37,834 nucleotides of DNA. It comes from JBBQVO01 sp038211505. GTDB taxonomy: Bacteria; Chloroflexota; Dehalococcoidia; DSTF01; JACRBR01. Position numbers and translations under genes: made by a program. Below the pieces are notes generated by a model, which made no database searches, had not been told where the DNA came from, and saw nothing but the letters and a program-made list of their open reading frames with translations. Shown piece after piece: positions 24,746 through 35,640 of the stretch (position 1 is its first letter; the number at the start of each line of letters is the position of its first letter). The stretch is taken from assembly GCA_038211505.1 (NCBI GenBank), contig JBBQVO010000008.1:1-37834 (forward strand). The letters are read 5' to 3'.

Positions 24746-24931
24746 TTACCAACTCGATTTCTTCACGCCGGGCAGCTGCCCCTTCAGTGCGTGACCGCGG
24801 AAGCAGATGCGGCACATACCGAAGTGCCGGATGTACGCCCGCGGACGGCCGCAGATCTTGCAGCGGTTCTTCTTGCGAGTCGAATACTTCGGCTCGCGGT
24901 TGGCTTTGACGATCATCGATGTCTTGGCCAT
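24746..24931 (-). CDS. rpsN: 30S ribosomal protein S14, type Z (zinc-binding)
   Basis: 61 residues, the short zinc-containing form. Cys24, Cys27, Cys40 and Cys43 form two CxxC pairs (CKIC and CRIC). [15 protein letters not shown] and the C-terminal [11 protein letters not shown] are diagnostic. Placed 2 bp after rplE in the spc order. Confidence 0.97.
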   Translation of the reverse strand: MAKTSMIVKANREPKYSTRKKNRCKICGRPRAYIRHFGMCRICFRGHALKGQLPGVKKSSW

Positions 24932-24933
24932 CT

Positions 24934-25491
24934 CTACTGGTTCTCCTTCGCGAAGGGCATGCCCATCAACTCGAGCAGCTTGCGGCCCTCTTCGTCCGTC
25001 TTCGCCGTCGTGATGATGTTGATCTGCATGCCGCGAATCTTGTCGACCTTGTCGTAGTCGATCTCGGGAAAGATCAGCTGCTCGCGCACGCCGAGAGCGA
25101 AGTTGCCGCGGCCGTCAAAGGCCTTCGTCGGCACGCCGTGAAAGTCACGGATGCGGGGCAGCGCGGCATTGAGCAGCCGATCGAGGAACTCGTACATGCG
25201 GTCGCCACGTAGGGTCACGGCGACGCCGATCGGCATGTTCTCGCGGATCTTGAAGTTGGCGATGGCCTTCTTCGCTTTCGTCACGAGCGGTTTCTGACCA
25301 CTGATCGTCGCGATGTCGCCCGTCGCCGACTCGACGGCGCGAGCGTTGTCTTTGGCTTCGCCGAGACCGATGTTGAGAGTCACTTTTTGGACGCGCGGCA
25401 CCTGCATGACGTTCTTGTAGCTGAACGCACGAATCAGTTCCGGCGCGATCTCGCTCTTGTAGCGTTCTTTGAGTCTTGGTGCGTCTGCCAT
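24934..25491 (-). CDS. rplE: 50S ribosomal protein L5
   Basis: 185 residues from ATG 25491, whose A overlaps the rplX stop (TGATG); the frame extends 30 bases upstream but that start would lie inside rplX. Features are [39 protein letters not shown] and the C-terminal [21 protein letters not shown]5 binds 5S rRNA and contacts P-site tRNA. Confidence 0.96.
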   Translation of the reverse strand: MADAPRLKERYKSEIAPELIRAFSYKNVMQVPRVQKVTLNIGLGEAKDNARAVESATGDIATISGQKPLVTKAKKAIANFKIRENMPIGVAVTLRGDRMYEFLDRLLNAALPRIRDFHGVPTKAFDGRGNFALGVREQLIFPEIDYDKVDKIRGMQINIITTAKTDEEGRKLLELMGMPFAKENQ

Positions 25492-25844
25492 CAGTCGACG
25501 TCCTGGCCGCAGCTGCGGCATACCCGGTGCTTGCCATCCGGCCGCGTCAGAAATCCGACGCGCACCGGCTTGTTGCAGCTGCGGCAGATCAGCATCACCC
25601 GCGACAGCGGCATCGGCATTTCCTTCTCGATGATGCCGGCCTGCGCGATGCCCTGCTGCTGCTTCCTGTGCCGCTTCGAGAGATTGACGCCCGTCACGAA
25701 GACCTTGTCTTCAGTGATCTTCGGGCGGTGTCCCTTCACTTTGACCAGATCGCCGCCGCCCATGATGGCGCGCACGACGCCGACCTTGCCGCGGTCGCGG
25801 CCGGCGAGGATCAGGACGTTGTCGTCGCGTTTGATCTTGCGCAT
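25491..25844 (-). CDS. rplX: 50S ribosomal protein L24 with a C-terminal zinc ribbon
   Basis: 117 residues from ATG 25844. The KOW motif is visible as [20 protein letters not shown]. The C-terminal extension carries Cys87, Cys90, Cys109 and Cys112 in two CxxC pairs (CRSC, CRSC), a ribbon present in a subset of bacterial L24 proteins. L24 initiates 50S assembly. It overlaps rplE by one base and follows rplN by 2 bp. Confidence 0.95.
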   Translation of the reverse strand: MRKIKRDDNVLILAGRDRGKVGVVRAIMGGGDLVKVKGHRPKITEDKVFVTGVNLSKRHRKQQQGIAQAGIIEKEMPMPLSRVMLICRSCNKPVRVGFLTRPDGKHRVCRSCGQDVD

Positions 25845-25846
25845 CG

Positions 25847-26215
25847 CTACACCACCTCCGGCGCGAGCGAGACGATCTTCATGAAGTTGCGATCGCGCAG
25901 CTCGCGCGCCACAGGACCGAAGATGCGGGTGCCCTTCGGGTTCTGCTTGTCGGAGAGGACGACGGCGGCGTTCTCGTCGAAGCGGATGTAGGATCCGTCG
26001 GCGCGGCCGTAGGGCTTCGCGACGCGCACGACGACGGCCTTCACGACTTCGCCCTTTTTGACGCCGCCACCGGGTTGCGCCGACTTCACGGAGCAGACGA
26101 TCGTGTCGCCGACGTGCGCGTAGCGGCGACCGGAGCCGCCGAGCACCGTGATGCACATCAACGACCGCGCGCCCGAGTTGTCCGCGACCTTGAGCCGCGT
26201 GTATTGCTGGATCAC
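25847..26215 (-). CDS. rplN: 50S ribosomal protein L14
   Basis: 122 residues, normal for uL14. [20 protein letters not shown] and the C-terminal [20 protein letters not shown] are diagnostic. The start is GTG and overlaps the rpsQ stop (GTGA), indicating coupled translation. L14 forms intersubunit bridges and binds the silencing factor RsfS. Confidence 0.97.
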   Translation of the reverse strand: MIQQYTRLKVADNSGARSLMCITVLGGSGRRYAHVGDTIVCSVKSAQPGGGVKKGEVVKAVVVRVAKPYGRADGSYIRFDENAAVVLSDKQNPKGTRIFGPVARELRDRNFMKIVSLAPEVV

Positions 26216-26805
26216 GACGTCGTCTCCTCATCCGGCGGCGTCGCCGCATCGTCTGTTGCCGTCTCGGCCGGTGCCGCATCCGCTTCAGTGGACATCACGG
26301 CCGCTTCCGGCGCTGCTTCGTCAACTGCCATTTCGGCCGCGTCGGGCTGTTCGCCGGCGGCGGCCGCTGCCTCGTCATCCGCGGCGCCGCTCGCCGCTGT
26401 CGCGGCCGCAGCTTCCGCTCGCGCTGCCGTGTCCGCCGCGCGCGCCGTCGATTCGGCGCGCTCGCGGGCCGCGGTGTCGGCTGCGGCCGCGGCCTGCGCG
26501 GTCGAGATCTCGGTGATCAGCGTCGAGCCGACATCCGTCGGCGCCAGCTCGGCCACGTCGCCGCGCGTGACGATCTCGACGACGCGCCAGCGCTTCTCAC
26601 GCGAGAGCGGGCGCGTCTCGGAGATCTTCACGACGTCGCCGAGATTGCACTCGTTCTTCTCGTCGTGCGCCTTATAGCGCCGCGTCGTGTGCAGCGTCTT
26701 GCCATAGAGGCGATGGCGCTTGCTGCGATCGATCCGCACGACGACGGTCTTATCCATCTTCGTGCTGACGACCGTGCCGGTCTGCAGCTTCTCTTGCGAA
26801 CCCAT
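26212..26805 (-). CDS. rpsQ: 30S ribosomal protein S17 with a 115-residue Ala-rich tail
   Basis: The first 80 residues are a normal S17 OB fold ([56 protein letters not shown]). Residues about 82-197 are an extension longer than the domain itself, mostly Ala with Glu, Asp, Thr and Gly, such as [20 protein letters not shown], ending [13 protein letters not shown]. No stop interrupts it and the next gene starts by a 4-base overlap with its stop, so it is a real part of the protein. The tail looks partly helical, then disordered. S17 lies on the 30S body surface. Confidence 0.93.
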   Translation of the reverse strand: MGSQEKLQTGTVVSTKMDKTVVVRIDRSKRHRLYGKTLHTTRRYKAHDEKNECNLGDVVKISETRPLSREKRWRVVEIVTRGDVAELAPTDVGSTLITEISTAQAAAAADTAARERAESTARAADTAARAEAAAATAASGAADDEAAAAAGEQPDAAEMAVDEAAPEAAVMSTEADAAPAETATDDAATPPDEETTS

Positions 26806-26814
26806 GTGGCCTCG

Positions 26815-27054
26815 CTACCTTCCCGTGTGCGCCGCGAACGCGGCCGCGAGCTCACGCTCACGCTGAATCGTCCTGATGCGCGCGACGGTGCGCTTCACCT
26901 TCGCGTGCTCCGTCGTGTTCGACTGCTGCCGCGTGCTCAGCTGCAGCCGCAGCGTGAACAGCCGGCGATACGTCTCATCGAGCTGCGTCCCCAGATCCGC
27001 GTCGGAAAGTCCCCGCAGTTCTTCGGCGCGTTCTTTCTTCTTGCGACCGGCCAT
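26815..27054 (-). CDS. rpmC: 50S ribosomal protein L29
   Basis: 79 residues, slightly long for uL29. Two-helix hairpin with LRGLSDADLGTQLDETYRRL and the conserved VKRTVARIRTIQRERE. L29 sits at the tunnel exit next to L23, where trigger factor and SRP bind. Its ATG overlaps the rplP stop by one base (TGATG). Confidence 0.95.
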   Translation of the reverse strand: MAGRKKKERAEELRGLSDADLGTQLDETYRRLFTLRLQLSTRQQSNTTEHAKVKRTVARIRTIQRERELAAAFAAHTGR

Positions 27055-27473
27055 CAGATCCCCTCGTGTTCCTTGATCACCGTGCGCGTCTCGAGCGGCA
27101 GTTTGTGTGATGCCAGCCGCAGCGCCTCGCGCGCGAGGTCTTCTTTCACGCCGGCGACCTCAAACATCATGCGGCCGGGCTTGACGACGGCCACCCAGTG
27201 ATCCGGCGCGCCCTTGCCGCTTCCCATCCGCGTCTCCGCCGGCTTCGACGTCACGGGCTTGTCCGGGAAGATACGGATCCACACCTTGCCGCCGCGCTTG
27301 AGTTCGTGCGTGATGGCGCGCCTGGCGGCCTCGATCTGGCGGCTGTCGACCCAGGCGTGACCGACGGCCTGCAACCCGAATTCGCCGAAGCTGATCTCGT
27401 TGCCACGGCCAGCGATGCCGCGGCGGTGGCCACGGTGTTGCTTGCGAAACTTGGTGCGCTTTGGTTGCAGCAT
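27054..27473 (-). CDS. rplP: 50S ribosomal protein L16
   Basis: 139 residues, normal for uL16. [20 protein letters not shown] at the N-terminus and the later [19 protein letters not shown] are diagnostic. L16 contacts A-site tRNA and organises the peptidyl-transferase region. It lies 6 bp after rpsC. Confidence 0.97.
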   Translation of the reverse strand: MLQPKRTKFRKQHRGHRRGIAGRGNEISFGEFGLQAVGHAWVDSRQIEAARRAITHELKRGGKVWIRIFPDKPVTSKPAETRMGSGKGAPDHWVAVVKPGRMMFEVAGVKEDLAREALRLASHKLPLETRTVIKEHEGI

Positions 27474-27479
27474 GTTCTC

Positions 27480-28256
27480 TTACTCGCTCGCGTCCGCTGC
27501 CGGCGGCGCCGACACGTCCGGCGCCATCGCTTCTGCCGGGGCGGCGATCGGCGGGCGGCCCTGCGCCGCGGATATCTGCTCCGGTGTCATGCCCGAGAAG
27601 TCGTTCTCAGCGCGCGGGCGCTTCGGCTCCGGCATGATGTCGCCCTTGTAGATCCACACCTTCACGCCGATGCGCCCGAACGTCGTGTGCGCTTCGGCGA
27701 TGCCGAAGTCGATGTCGGCGCGCAGCGTGTGCAACGGGATGCGTCCCTGCTTCTCACTCTCGCGGCGCGACATCTCGGCGCCGCCGAGACGGCCGGCGGC
27801 GACGACCTTGATGCCCTTGGCGCCGCGCTGCATCGTGCGCTGCACGGCCTGCTTGATCGCGCGGCGGAAGGCGACGCGGCGCTGCAGCTGGTCGGCGATG
27901 CTGCGTGCGACGAGGAACGCATCGAGCTCCGGCGTGCGGATCTCGTTGATGTTGACGCGGACGCGGTGGCCGGTCGTCTTCTCGAGCTCGGTGCGCAGCA
28001 GGTCGACGTTGGCGCCGCTGCGGCCAATCACGATGCCGGGCTTGGCCGTATGAATCGTCACCGTCATCTGGTTGACTGCGCGCTCGATCTCGACCTTCGA
28101 GATGCCGGCGTCGGTGCTGCCGCCCTCCATGATCCGCTTGCGGATCGAGATGTCTTCGTGCAGCTGCGTTTTGTACGTCTTGCCGGCGTACCACTTGCTC
28201 TGCCAGTCGTAGATGATGCCGACGCGGAAACCCGTGGGATGTACTTTATGACCCAA
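27480..28256 (-). CDS. rpsC: 30S ribosomal protein S3 with an extended C-terminal tail
   Basis: 258 residues. [18 protein letters not shown] starts the protein from a TTG codon that lies inside the end of rplV (11-bp overlap), supported by perfect family agreement. The KH domain shows [15 protein letters not shown] (74-88) and the C-terminal domain [12 protein letters not shown]. From about residue 209 a Pro/Ala/Glu-rich tail of about 50 residues follows ([13 protein letters not shown], then Ala/Pro repeats). S3 lines the mRNA entry tunnel. Confidence 0.96.
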   Translation of the reverse strand: MGHKVHPTGFRVGIIYDWQSKWYAGKTYKTQLHEDISIRKRIMEGGSTDAGISKVEIERAVNQMTVTIHTAKPGIVIGRSGANVDLLRTELEKTTGHRVRVNINEIRTPELDAFLVARSIADQLQRRVAFRRAIKQAVQRTMQRGAKGIKVVAAGRLGGAEMSRRESEKQGRIPLHTLRADIDFGIAEAHTTFGRIGVKVWIYKGDIMPEPKRPRAENDFSGMTPEQISAAQGRPPIAAPAEAMAPDVSAPPAADASE

Positions 28257-28590
28257 CCTGTGCCTCCTCGACGACGACGGTCACGTGACTCGTCCGGTGA
28301 TTGTTCGATCCGGCGCGGCCGCGCGCTTTCGCGCGGAACCGCTTCAGTGTCCGCGACTCGCCGGCGTACGCGCGCTTGACGCGCAGGTCGTCGAGGTCCA
28401 TCGCGTAGTTGTTCTCGGCGTTCGCCGCGGCCGATTTCACGACCTTGGCGACGACGCGCGCGTGCGGCGTCGGCAAGAAGCGGAGCATCGTCATCGCTTC
28501 GTCGATGTTCTTCCCAATCAGCTGATCGAGCACCAGCCGCACCTTGCGGGCGGAGATCGGCAGATACTTCGCGGTTGCGCTGACTTCCAT
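28246..28590 (-). CDS. rplV: 50S ribosomal protein L22
   Basis: 114 residues, normal for uL22. [20 protein letters not shown] near the N-terminus and the [11 protein letters not shown] strand near the end are typical, with the tunnel-lining loop [20 protein letters not shown]. The last four codons overlap the TTG start of rpsC. Confidence 0.96.
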   Translation of the reverse strand: MEVSATAKYLPISARKVRLVLDQLIGKNIDEAMTMLRFLPTPHARVVAKVVKSAAANAENNYAMDLDDLRVKRAYAGESRTLKRFRAKARGRAGSNNHRTSHVTVVVEEAQVGS

Positions 28591-28620
28591 GCTTCGCTGC
28601 TTTCGTTCTTTCGGCTGCGG

Positions 28621-28917
28621 CTAGCGGCCGCCGCCGCCCTGCTTGCTCGCCTTCTCGGCCTTGCTCGTGTGCCCGCGGAAGTGCCGCGTCAGCGCGAACT
28701 CGCCAAGTTTGTGGCCGACCATGTTCTCCGACACGAAGATCGGCACGTGCCGCCGGCCGTCGTGAACGCCGATCGTCAGCCCGACCATCTCGGGCAGGAT
28801 CGTCGAGGCGCGCGACCACGTCCGAATCACCGTGCGCGCATTGCTGCGCTTGACGATTTCGACTTTCTTCATCAGCTTGGGCTCGATGAACGGCCCCTTC
28901 TTGATGGAACGCGACAT
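28621..28917 (-). CDS. rpsS: 30S ribosomal protein S19
   Basis: 98 residues from ATG 28917; the frame runs further upstream into rplB but those residues are not S19. [20 protein letters not shown] and the later [18 protein letters not shown] are diagnostic. The C-terminus ends with a Gly-rich stretch. S19 forms a complex with S13 in the 30S head. Confidence 0.97.
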   Translation of the reverse strand: MSRSIKKGPFIEPKLMKKVEIVKRSNARTVIRTWSRASTILPEMVGLTIGVHDGRRHVPIFVSENMVGHKLGEFALTRHFRGHTSKAEKASKQGGGGR

Positions 28918-28919
28918 CG

Positions 28920-29747
28920 TTAGGCCTTCCTTCGTCGCACGATGAACTTGTCCGACGGCTTGCGGCCGCGCGTGCGCTTGCCGAGCGTCGGCTTGCCCCA
29001 CGGCGACTTCGGACTCGGCATGCCGATGGGGGCCTTGCCTTCGCCACCACCGTGCGGGTGATCGACGGGATTCATAACGACGCCACGCACTTGCGGCCGC
29101 CGGCGGCGGTGCCGCGTGCGGCCCGCCTTGCCGAGCTTGATCAACGAATTCTCGACGTTGCCGACCTGGCCGACCGTCGCCTGGCAGCGTGACAACACGC
29201 GCCGCATCTCACCCGAGGGCAGACGCAGCAGCGTGTACTCGCCTTCTTTGGCCATCAGCTGGGCCGATCCGCCGGCGCTGCGCACGATCTGGGCGCCGCG
29301 GCCGGGCGTCAGCTCGATGTTGTGGAGGACGGTGCCGTTCGGCATGTTCTGCAGCGGCAGCGAGTTGCCCGTCTTCACTTCGGCGTCGGGGCCAGACTGC
29401 ACCATGTCGCCGACCTTCAGTCCGACCGGCGCGATGATGTAACGCTTCTCGCCATCGAGATAGTTGATCAGCGCGACATTCGCCGAGCGGCCGGGGTCAT
29501 ACTCGATCGCGGCGACGCGGCCGGGCACGCCGGTCTTGTCGCGCTTGAAGTCGACGATGCGGATGCGCCGCTTCGGCCCGCCACCACGGTGACGCACGGT
29601 GATGCGGCCCTGGGCGTTGCGGCCGGACATGCGCTTCTTCGTCGCCAGCAGCGACTTTTCGGGGGTCGTCTTCGTGATCTCGTCGAACGTGAAGCCCGAC
29701 ATGCCACGGCGGCCCGGAGACGTTGGCTTGAACTGTTTCACTGCCAT
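28920..29747 (-). CDS. rplB: 50S ribosomal protein L2
   Basis: 275 residues, normal for uL2. [20 protein letters not shown] (N-terminal) and [19 protein letters not shown] (C-terminal) are hallmarks; the latter carries the conserved His that sits close to the peptidyl-transferase centre. It lies 2 bp after rplW and 2 bp before rpsS. Confidence 0.98.
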   Translation of the reverse strand: MAVKQFKPTSPGRRGMSGFTFDEITKTTPEKSLLATKKRMSGRNAQGRITVRHRGGGPKRRIRIVDFKRDKTGVPGRVAAIEYDPGRSANVALINYLDGEKRYIIAPVGLKVGDMVQSGPDAEVKTGNSLPLQNMPNGTVLHNIELTPGRGAQIVRSAGGSAQLMAKEGEYTLLRLPSGEMRRVLSRCQATVGQVGNVENSLIKLGKAGRTRHRRRRPQVRGVVMNPVDHPHGGGEGKAPIGMPSPKSPWGKPTLGKRTRGRKPSDKFIVRRRKA

Positions 29748-29749
29748 CG

Positions 29750-30046
29750 TTACACGCCCTCGAACAGTTCGATCTTCTCACCCGGCGCCAACGTCACGAT
29801 CGCCTTCTTCCAGTTGGGCATGTTCGTGACACCGCGGCCGTAGCGCTTGCGCTTGCCCTTCATCGTGCAGGTGTTGACCTCCCGCACGCTGACGCTGAAC
29901 GCAACTTCGACTGCTTCCTTGATCTGCATCTTGTTCGCGCGCTTGTCGACCTCGAACGCGTACTTGTTGAGCTGCGTGAGGAGCTGCGCCTTCTCAGTAA
30001 TGAGCGGCCGCAGAATGATCCCCCAGGCGTTCAGTTGTTTCGGCAT
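29750..30046 (-). CDS. rplW: 50S ribosomal protein L23
   Basis: 98 residues, normal for uL23. [20 protein letters not shown] and the [20 protein letters not shown] segment are conserved, with the exit-tunnel loop containing KRKRYGR. L23 docks trigger factor and SRP at the tunnel exit. Confidence 0.96.
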   Translation of the reverse strand: MPKQLNAWGIILRPLITEKAQLLTQLNKYAFEVDKRANKMQIKEAVEVAFSVSVREVNTCTMKGKRKRYGRGVTNMPNWKKAIVTLAPGEKIELFEGV

Positions 30047-30049
30047 CGC

Positions 30050-30709
30050 CTACGCCTCCACCTTCACGCGCTTCTTCGCCGCTTTTTCGCCGCCCCACAT
30101 CGCCTCGGCGCCGCGCACGGCGTCGACGGTCATCAGCAGCCCCTGCGAGCTGAGGAGGTCGGCGACGTTGATGTAGGCGGCCGGCAGCAGATGCACCTTT
30201 TCGAGGTTGTGCACGCTCGCCTTGATGTTCGCATCGGCGTCCGCCGTGACGACGAGCACCGATCGCTCGAAGCCAAGCGCCTTGATGACGCCCGACATCG
30301 CCTTCGTGCTGGGCGTTGCCGCCGGCAGCTCCTTGATGATGCGCAGCGATCCGTCGGCGGCCTTCGACGATAGCACGGAGCGAATCGCCAGCCGGCGCAT
30401 GCGTTTCGGCAGATCTTTCACGTAGCTGCGCGGCGACGGCCCGAAGACGATGCCACCGTGGCGATGCTGCGGCGCGCCGATCGAGCCCTGGCGCGACGCG
30501 CCAGTGCCCTTCTGCTTGCGAATCTTGCGCGTCGAGCCGTGCACCTCGCCGCGAGTCTTCGTGGACGCGGTGCCCATGCGGCGGTTCGCCATCGCCGTCA
30601 CGAACGCCTGATGGACGACCGGAATATTCGGCTCGATGCCGAACACCAGATCGTCGACGTCGATCGACTCCAATTCCTTGCCCGCAGCGTCGTGGACGGT
30701 GAGTTTCAT
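30050..30709 (-). CDS. rplD: 50S ribosomal protein L4
   Basis: 219 residues, normal for uL4. The tunnel-constriction loop shows TKTRGEVHGSTRKIRKQKGT and RQGSIGAPQHRHGGIVFGP. In Enterobacteria L4 represses the S10 operon; no such leader is obvious here because rpsJ follows fusA after only 68 bp. The C-terminus is Lys-rich. Confidence 0.96.
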   Translation of the reverse strand: MKLTVHDAAGKELESIDVDDLVFGIEPNIPVVHQAFVTAMANRRMGTASTKTRGEVHGSTRKIRKQKGTGASRQGSIGAPQHRHGGIVFGPSPRSYVKDLPKRMRRLAIRSVLSSKAADGSLRIIKELPAATPSTKAMSGVIKALGFERSVLVVTADADANIKASVHNLEKVHLLPAAYINVADLLSSQGLLMTVDAVRGAEAMWGGEKAAKKRVKVEA

Positions 30710-30713
30710 CTTC

Positions 30714-31349
30714 TTATTGCTTCTTCAACTGCTTGCGCGAGCGGCGGACGCGCACCATGCCGTTCGTCGCACCGGGGACCGCGCCTTCGATCAGCAGCAG
30801 TCCCTTGCCTTCGTCTTTGGCGATCAGGCGCAGGTTCTTCGATGTCACCTGCACCGACCCCATGTGTCCGGCCATCTTCTGGCCCTTGTAGACGCGTCCC
30901 GGCGTCGTGCCGGAGCCGATCGATCCGGGAGCGCGATGGCGGTCCGACTGACCGTGGGTCTTCGGGCCGCCGCGGAAGTTGTGACGGCGCACACCGCCGG
31001 CGAAGCCGCGTCCGCGCGACACGCCGGTGACGTCGACGAAGTCGCCTTCGGTGAACAGCTCGATGCCGACCTTGTCGCCGACGCTGTACTCGCCGTCGCC
31101 GGCAATCTTGAACTCGCGCAGCAGCCGGAAGTCACCGAGCTTCTTCAGATGGCCGCGCATCGGCTTGTTGCTGTGCTTCGCGTCACCAAAGGCGACCTGC
31201 ACGGCCTCATAGCCGTCTTTCACGGACGTCTTGATCTGCGTGACGACGACAGGCCCGGCCTCCACCACCGTCACGGCGTGGATCTGGCCGCCGGCATCGA
31301 ATATCTGCGTCATGCCGAGCTTCTTGCCCAACAGTCCTTCGAGTGGCAT
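30714..31349 (-). CDS. rplC: 50S ribosomal protein L3
   Basis: 211 residues from ATG 31349; the open frame continues upstream through rpsJ but is not L3. MPLEGLLGKKLGMTQIFDAG and the loop GVSRGRGFAGGVRRHNFRGG are characteristic, the latter reaching toward the peptidyl-transferase centre and containing the Gln-methylation region (GQSDRHRAPGSIG). Starts 8 bp after rpsJ. Confidence 0.97.
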   Translation of the reverse strand: MPLEGLLGKKLGMTQIFDAGGQIHAVTVVEAGPVVVTQIKTSVKDGYEAVQVAFGDAKHSNKPMRGHLKKLGDFRLLREFKIAGDGEYSVGDKVGIELFTEGDFVDVTGVSRGRGFAGGVRRHNFRGGPKTHGQSDRHRAPGSIGSGTTPGRVYKGQKMAGHMGSVQVTSKNLRLIAKDEGKGLLLIEGAVPGATNGMVRVRRSRKQLKKQ

Positions 31350-31357
31350 CGCGTCCT

Positions 31358-31666
31358 CTAGAGCTTGATCTCGATGTCCACGCCGGATGCCAGCTGCAGC
31401 CGCATCAGCGTGTCCACCGTCTTCGACGTTGGTTCGAGAATGTCGATCAGCCGCTTGTGCGTTCGCACCTCGAACTGTTCCTGCGAGTCCTTGTCGATGA
31501 ATGGCGACCGGATGACGCAGAATTTCTTGATCTCCGTCGGCAGCGGGATCGGCCCGGCGACGGCGGCGCCGGTGCGTTCGGCCGCCTCGACGATCTGCTC
31601 GGCCGATTGGTCGAGGATGCGGTGATCGAACGCCTTCAGCCGGATGCGGATCTTCTGCCTCGCCAT
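31358..31666 (-). CDS. rpsJ: 30S ribosomal protein S10 (NusE)
   Basis: 102 residues, normal for uS10, which also acts as NusE in antitermination with Nus[21 protein letters not shown] and the C-terminal [13 protein letters not shown] are diagnostic. It follows fusA after only 68 bp, with no tuf in between; a 7-bp hairpin lies in that gap. Confidence 0.97.
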   Translation of the reverse strand: MARQKIRIRLKAFDHRILDQSAEQIVEAAERTGAAVAGPIPLPTEIKKFCVIRSPFIDKDSQEQFEVRTHKRLIDILEPTSKTVDTLMRLQLASGVDIEIKL

Positions 31667-31701
31667 ACATCGCCTTCTTGGTCGCCAGAGGCGGCCGGTT
31701 C

Positions 31702-31719
31702 GGACGCGCGTTCGCGTCC
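31702..31719. other. Hairpin in the fusA-rpsJ gap
   Basis: GGACGCG, loop CGTT, CGCGTCC form a perfect 7-bp stem in the only 68 bp between fusA and rpsJ, the place where tuf lies in many bacteria. No T-run follows on the minus strand, so it looks like a processing or attenuation element rather than a terminator. Confidence 0.5.
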
Positions 31720-31734
31720 CTGCGTCGACTTTCG

Positions 31735-33828
<2,094 letters not shown>

Positions 33829-33851
33829 GTCCCCGTGTTCTGCCTTAGTCT

Positions 33852-33959
33852 GGCCGGCTCCCCGGCCCTGGGTCGATAGCCCGAAGTGCGCGTACTCCGG
33901 GCAAACAACACCGCCGGAGACGCTACGTCGCCGGCGGTTCCATCCGCGCGAGGCGGATG
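33852..33959 (-). other. Four consecutive stem-loops between rpsG and fusA
   Basis: Within 108 bp lie: GGCCGG-CTCC-CCGGCC (33852-33867); a 24-bp imperfect palindrome with 10 of 12 pairs (33879-33902); CCGCCGG...CCGGCGG with an inner GACG/CGTC and one mismatch (33911-33937); and CATCCGC-GCGAG-GCGGATG (33941-33959). Together they fill most of the 141-bp gap. None has a T-run, so RNA structure (regulation or processing) is more likely than termination. Confidence 0.6.
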
Positions 33960-33969
33960 TCTCTCGGTC

Positions 33970-34440
33970 CTACCACCGATAATGGACGAAGGCGCGATTA
34001 GCCTCGGCCATGCGGTGCGTGTCTTCGCGCTTCTTGATCGTCGCGCCCTGGCCGCCGGACGCTTCCATGAGCTCCGCCGCCAGGCGCTCCGCCATCGAAC
34101 GTCCGCTGCGGGCGCGGGCGGAGGTGAGCAGCCAGCGAATCGCCAGCGCCATCCGGCGCTCGGTGCGAATGTCGACCGGCACCTGATACGTCGCGCCGCC
34201 GACTCTGCGCGGCTTGACTTCGATGTTCGGCGTCGCGTTGCGGATCGCCTGCTCGAACGTATCCATCGCCGGCTTGCGCGTCTGCGCTTCGAGCATGTCC
34301 ATGGCGCTGTTCATGATGCGCTCGGCCGTGCTCTTCTTGCCGCGCTGCATGAGCTTGTTCGTGAACATCGTGACGGTGCGGCTGTTGTACTTGCCGTCCG
34401 GCAGAACTTCACGCTTTACGATCTTCGCTCGTCGAGGCAT
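33970..34440 (-). CDS. rpsG: 30S ribosomal protein S7
   Basis: 156 residues, normal for uS7. MPRRAKIVKREVLPDGKYNS, FTNKLMQRGKKSTAERI and GGATYQVPVDIRTERRMALA are diagnostic. S7 nucleates 30S head assembly and in E. coli represses the str operon by binding between rpsL and rpsG. That interval here is 131 bp and holds a strong hairpin; the downstream gap to fusA is also heavily structured. Confidence 0.97.
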   Translation of the reverse strand: MPRRAKIVKREVLPDGKYNSRTVTMFTNKLMQRGKKSTAERIMNSAMDMLEAQTRKPAMDTFEQAIRNATPNIEVKPRRVGGATYQVPVDIRTERRMALAIRWLLTSARARSGRSMAERLAAELMEASGGQGATIKKREDTHRMAEANRAFVHYRW

Positions 34441-34509
34441 GTTCCGCTCCGCTGCTTACCATCACGTCGTGCCGACAACCGCGTTTTTGTTCGCGACTGT
34501 TCGCTGTGG

Positions 34510-34529
34510 GACAGCCGTCTTCGGCTGTC
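34510..34529. other. 8-bp hairpin between rpsL and rpsG
   Basis: GACAGCCG-TCTT-CGGCTGTC is a perfect stem. The same ACAGCCG/CGGCTGT stem recurs at 36463-36480, so it may belong to a dispersed hairpin family rather than a dedicated S7 site. Confidence 0.55.
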
Positions 34530-34539
34530 GTCGTTGTAG

Positions 34540-34571
34540 CTCTCTACGTCTTGCGCGCTACCGCTTGCTCT

Positions 34572-34585
<14 letters not shown>
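34540..34585 (-). repeat. 28-bp tandem duplication of the rpsL 3' end
   Basis: CTCTCTACGTCTTGCGCG (34540-34557) and CTCTCTATGTCTTGCGCG (34568-34585) match at 17 of 18 positions, 28 bp apart. On the minus strand each contains CGCAAGAC(A/G)TAG, the RKT-stop end of rpsL; the distal one lies just after the real stop in a different frame. Confidence 0.7.
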
Positions 34586-34982
<397 letters not shown>

Positions 34983-35208
34983 ACCGACTCCCTACTGTTA
35001 CACCGGCATCGCTTATCGGTTTTCGGGCGTCGCGCTGACGCCATGTGCGAAAGGCACACGAAAGGCCGGCAAGCCTTATTGCTGAGCCAGTCCGGCGTAA
35101 CCGCTGCCTCCCGAGGGATCAGCGGCCACTGATGCCGGCCGTTATCACTTTGGGGTCTTCCGACCTGATGTGAATCTGGCGCAAAGCTGCATCGAAGCGT
35201 CCGGCGCA
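34983..35208 (-). ncRNA. Candidate structured 5' leader RNA of the rpsL (str) operon
   Basis: About 226 nt separate the predicted start of transcription from rpsL. In transcript order there are: a GGTC-GGAA-GACC hairpin with a GNRA loop (35154-35165); a domain of about 77 nt closed by GGCCGGC pairing with GCCGGCC (35134-35140 with 35064-35070), enclosing ATCAG/CTGAT (35118-35133) and CCTC/GAGG (35107-35116) hairpins; TGTGC/GCACA (35044-35058); and GGCGTC/GACGCC (35026-35042) shortly before the Shine-Dalgarno. The closed multibranch shape suggests a regulatory leader that binds a protein; the ligand is unknown. Pairings were found by eye. Confidence 0.5.
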
Positions 35209-35215
35209 GCGACGC

Positions 35216-35245
35216 ATAGTATCAACGCCTTCGCAATAGTGTCAA
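35216..35245 (-). promoter_or_regulatory. Main promoter of the ribosomal cluster (upstream of rpsL)
   Basis: On the minus strand a perfect TTGACA (35240-35245) is followed after 18 bp by TACTAT (35216-35221). The bases after the -10 are GC-rich (GCGTCGC), a discriminator type associated with stringent control. The hexamers and spacing are identical to those of the lexA promoter. It overlaps the 3' end of the gene at 35242. Confidence 0.8.
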
Positions 35246-35640
35246 GGAATCTGCCGATCGCGCAGCGACTCGATGTCCGCGATCCACTCGTCGGCTCGAT
35301 ACGCGCGAAACGTGAACGTCGATCCATCGCGACACACGATTACGAGCGGGCGGCCCGTGAAGTGCGACAGCCAGAATGAGCCGCGCTTTGCCGTCTCGAT
35401 GTCAGCGATCGCGATGTCGCAGTCCGAAGATCGTTGCCATCGCTTCGTCCAGAAGCCTAATCGCGGACGGAACACGAGGCGCTGCTGCGTCATGCCGAGA
35501 AACCCGGACGCCTCGCGATATCGCCAACGCCGCAACATCCGAGCGCCAAATGGCCACTGACGGACTGCTTCCTCGCCGTTGCGAAGCCAGTCTGCCGGCG
35601 AATGTCCTACGACTAAATCTTGTAGAGCTTCACTTGACAA
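35242..35640 (-). CDS. Small PH/GRAM-like protein of unknown function
   Basis: A protein of about 132 residues, starting from a TTG at 35640. An alternative TTG at 35718 would give 158 residues but would place coding sequence over the lexA promoter and SOS box. No signal peptide or membrane segment is seen. A strand-rich core with FLGMTQQRLVFRPR, then DCDIAIADIETAKRG and RPLVIVCRDGSTFTFRA, looks like a GRAM/bacterial PH domain, which usually binds lipids or proteins. It ends within the rpsL promoter (-35 region), so its transcripts run into the ribosomal cluster. Function unknown. Confidence 0.6.
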   Translation of the reverse strand: MSSEALQDLVVGHSPADWLRNGEEAVRQWPFGARMLRRWRYREASGFLGMTQQRLVFRPRLGFWTKRWQRSSDCDIAIADIETAKRGSFWLSHFTGRPLVIVCRDGSTFTFRAYRADEWIADIESLRDRQIP

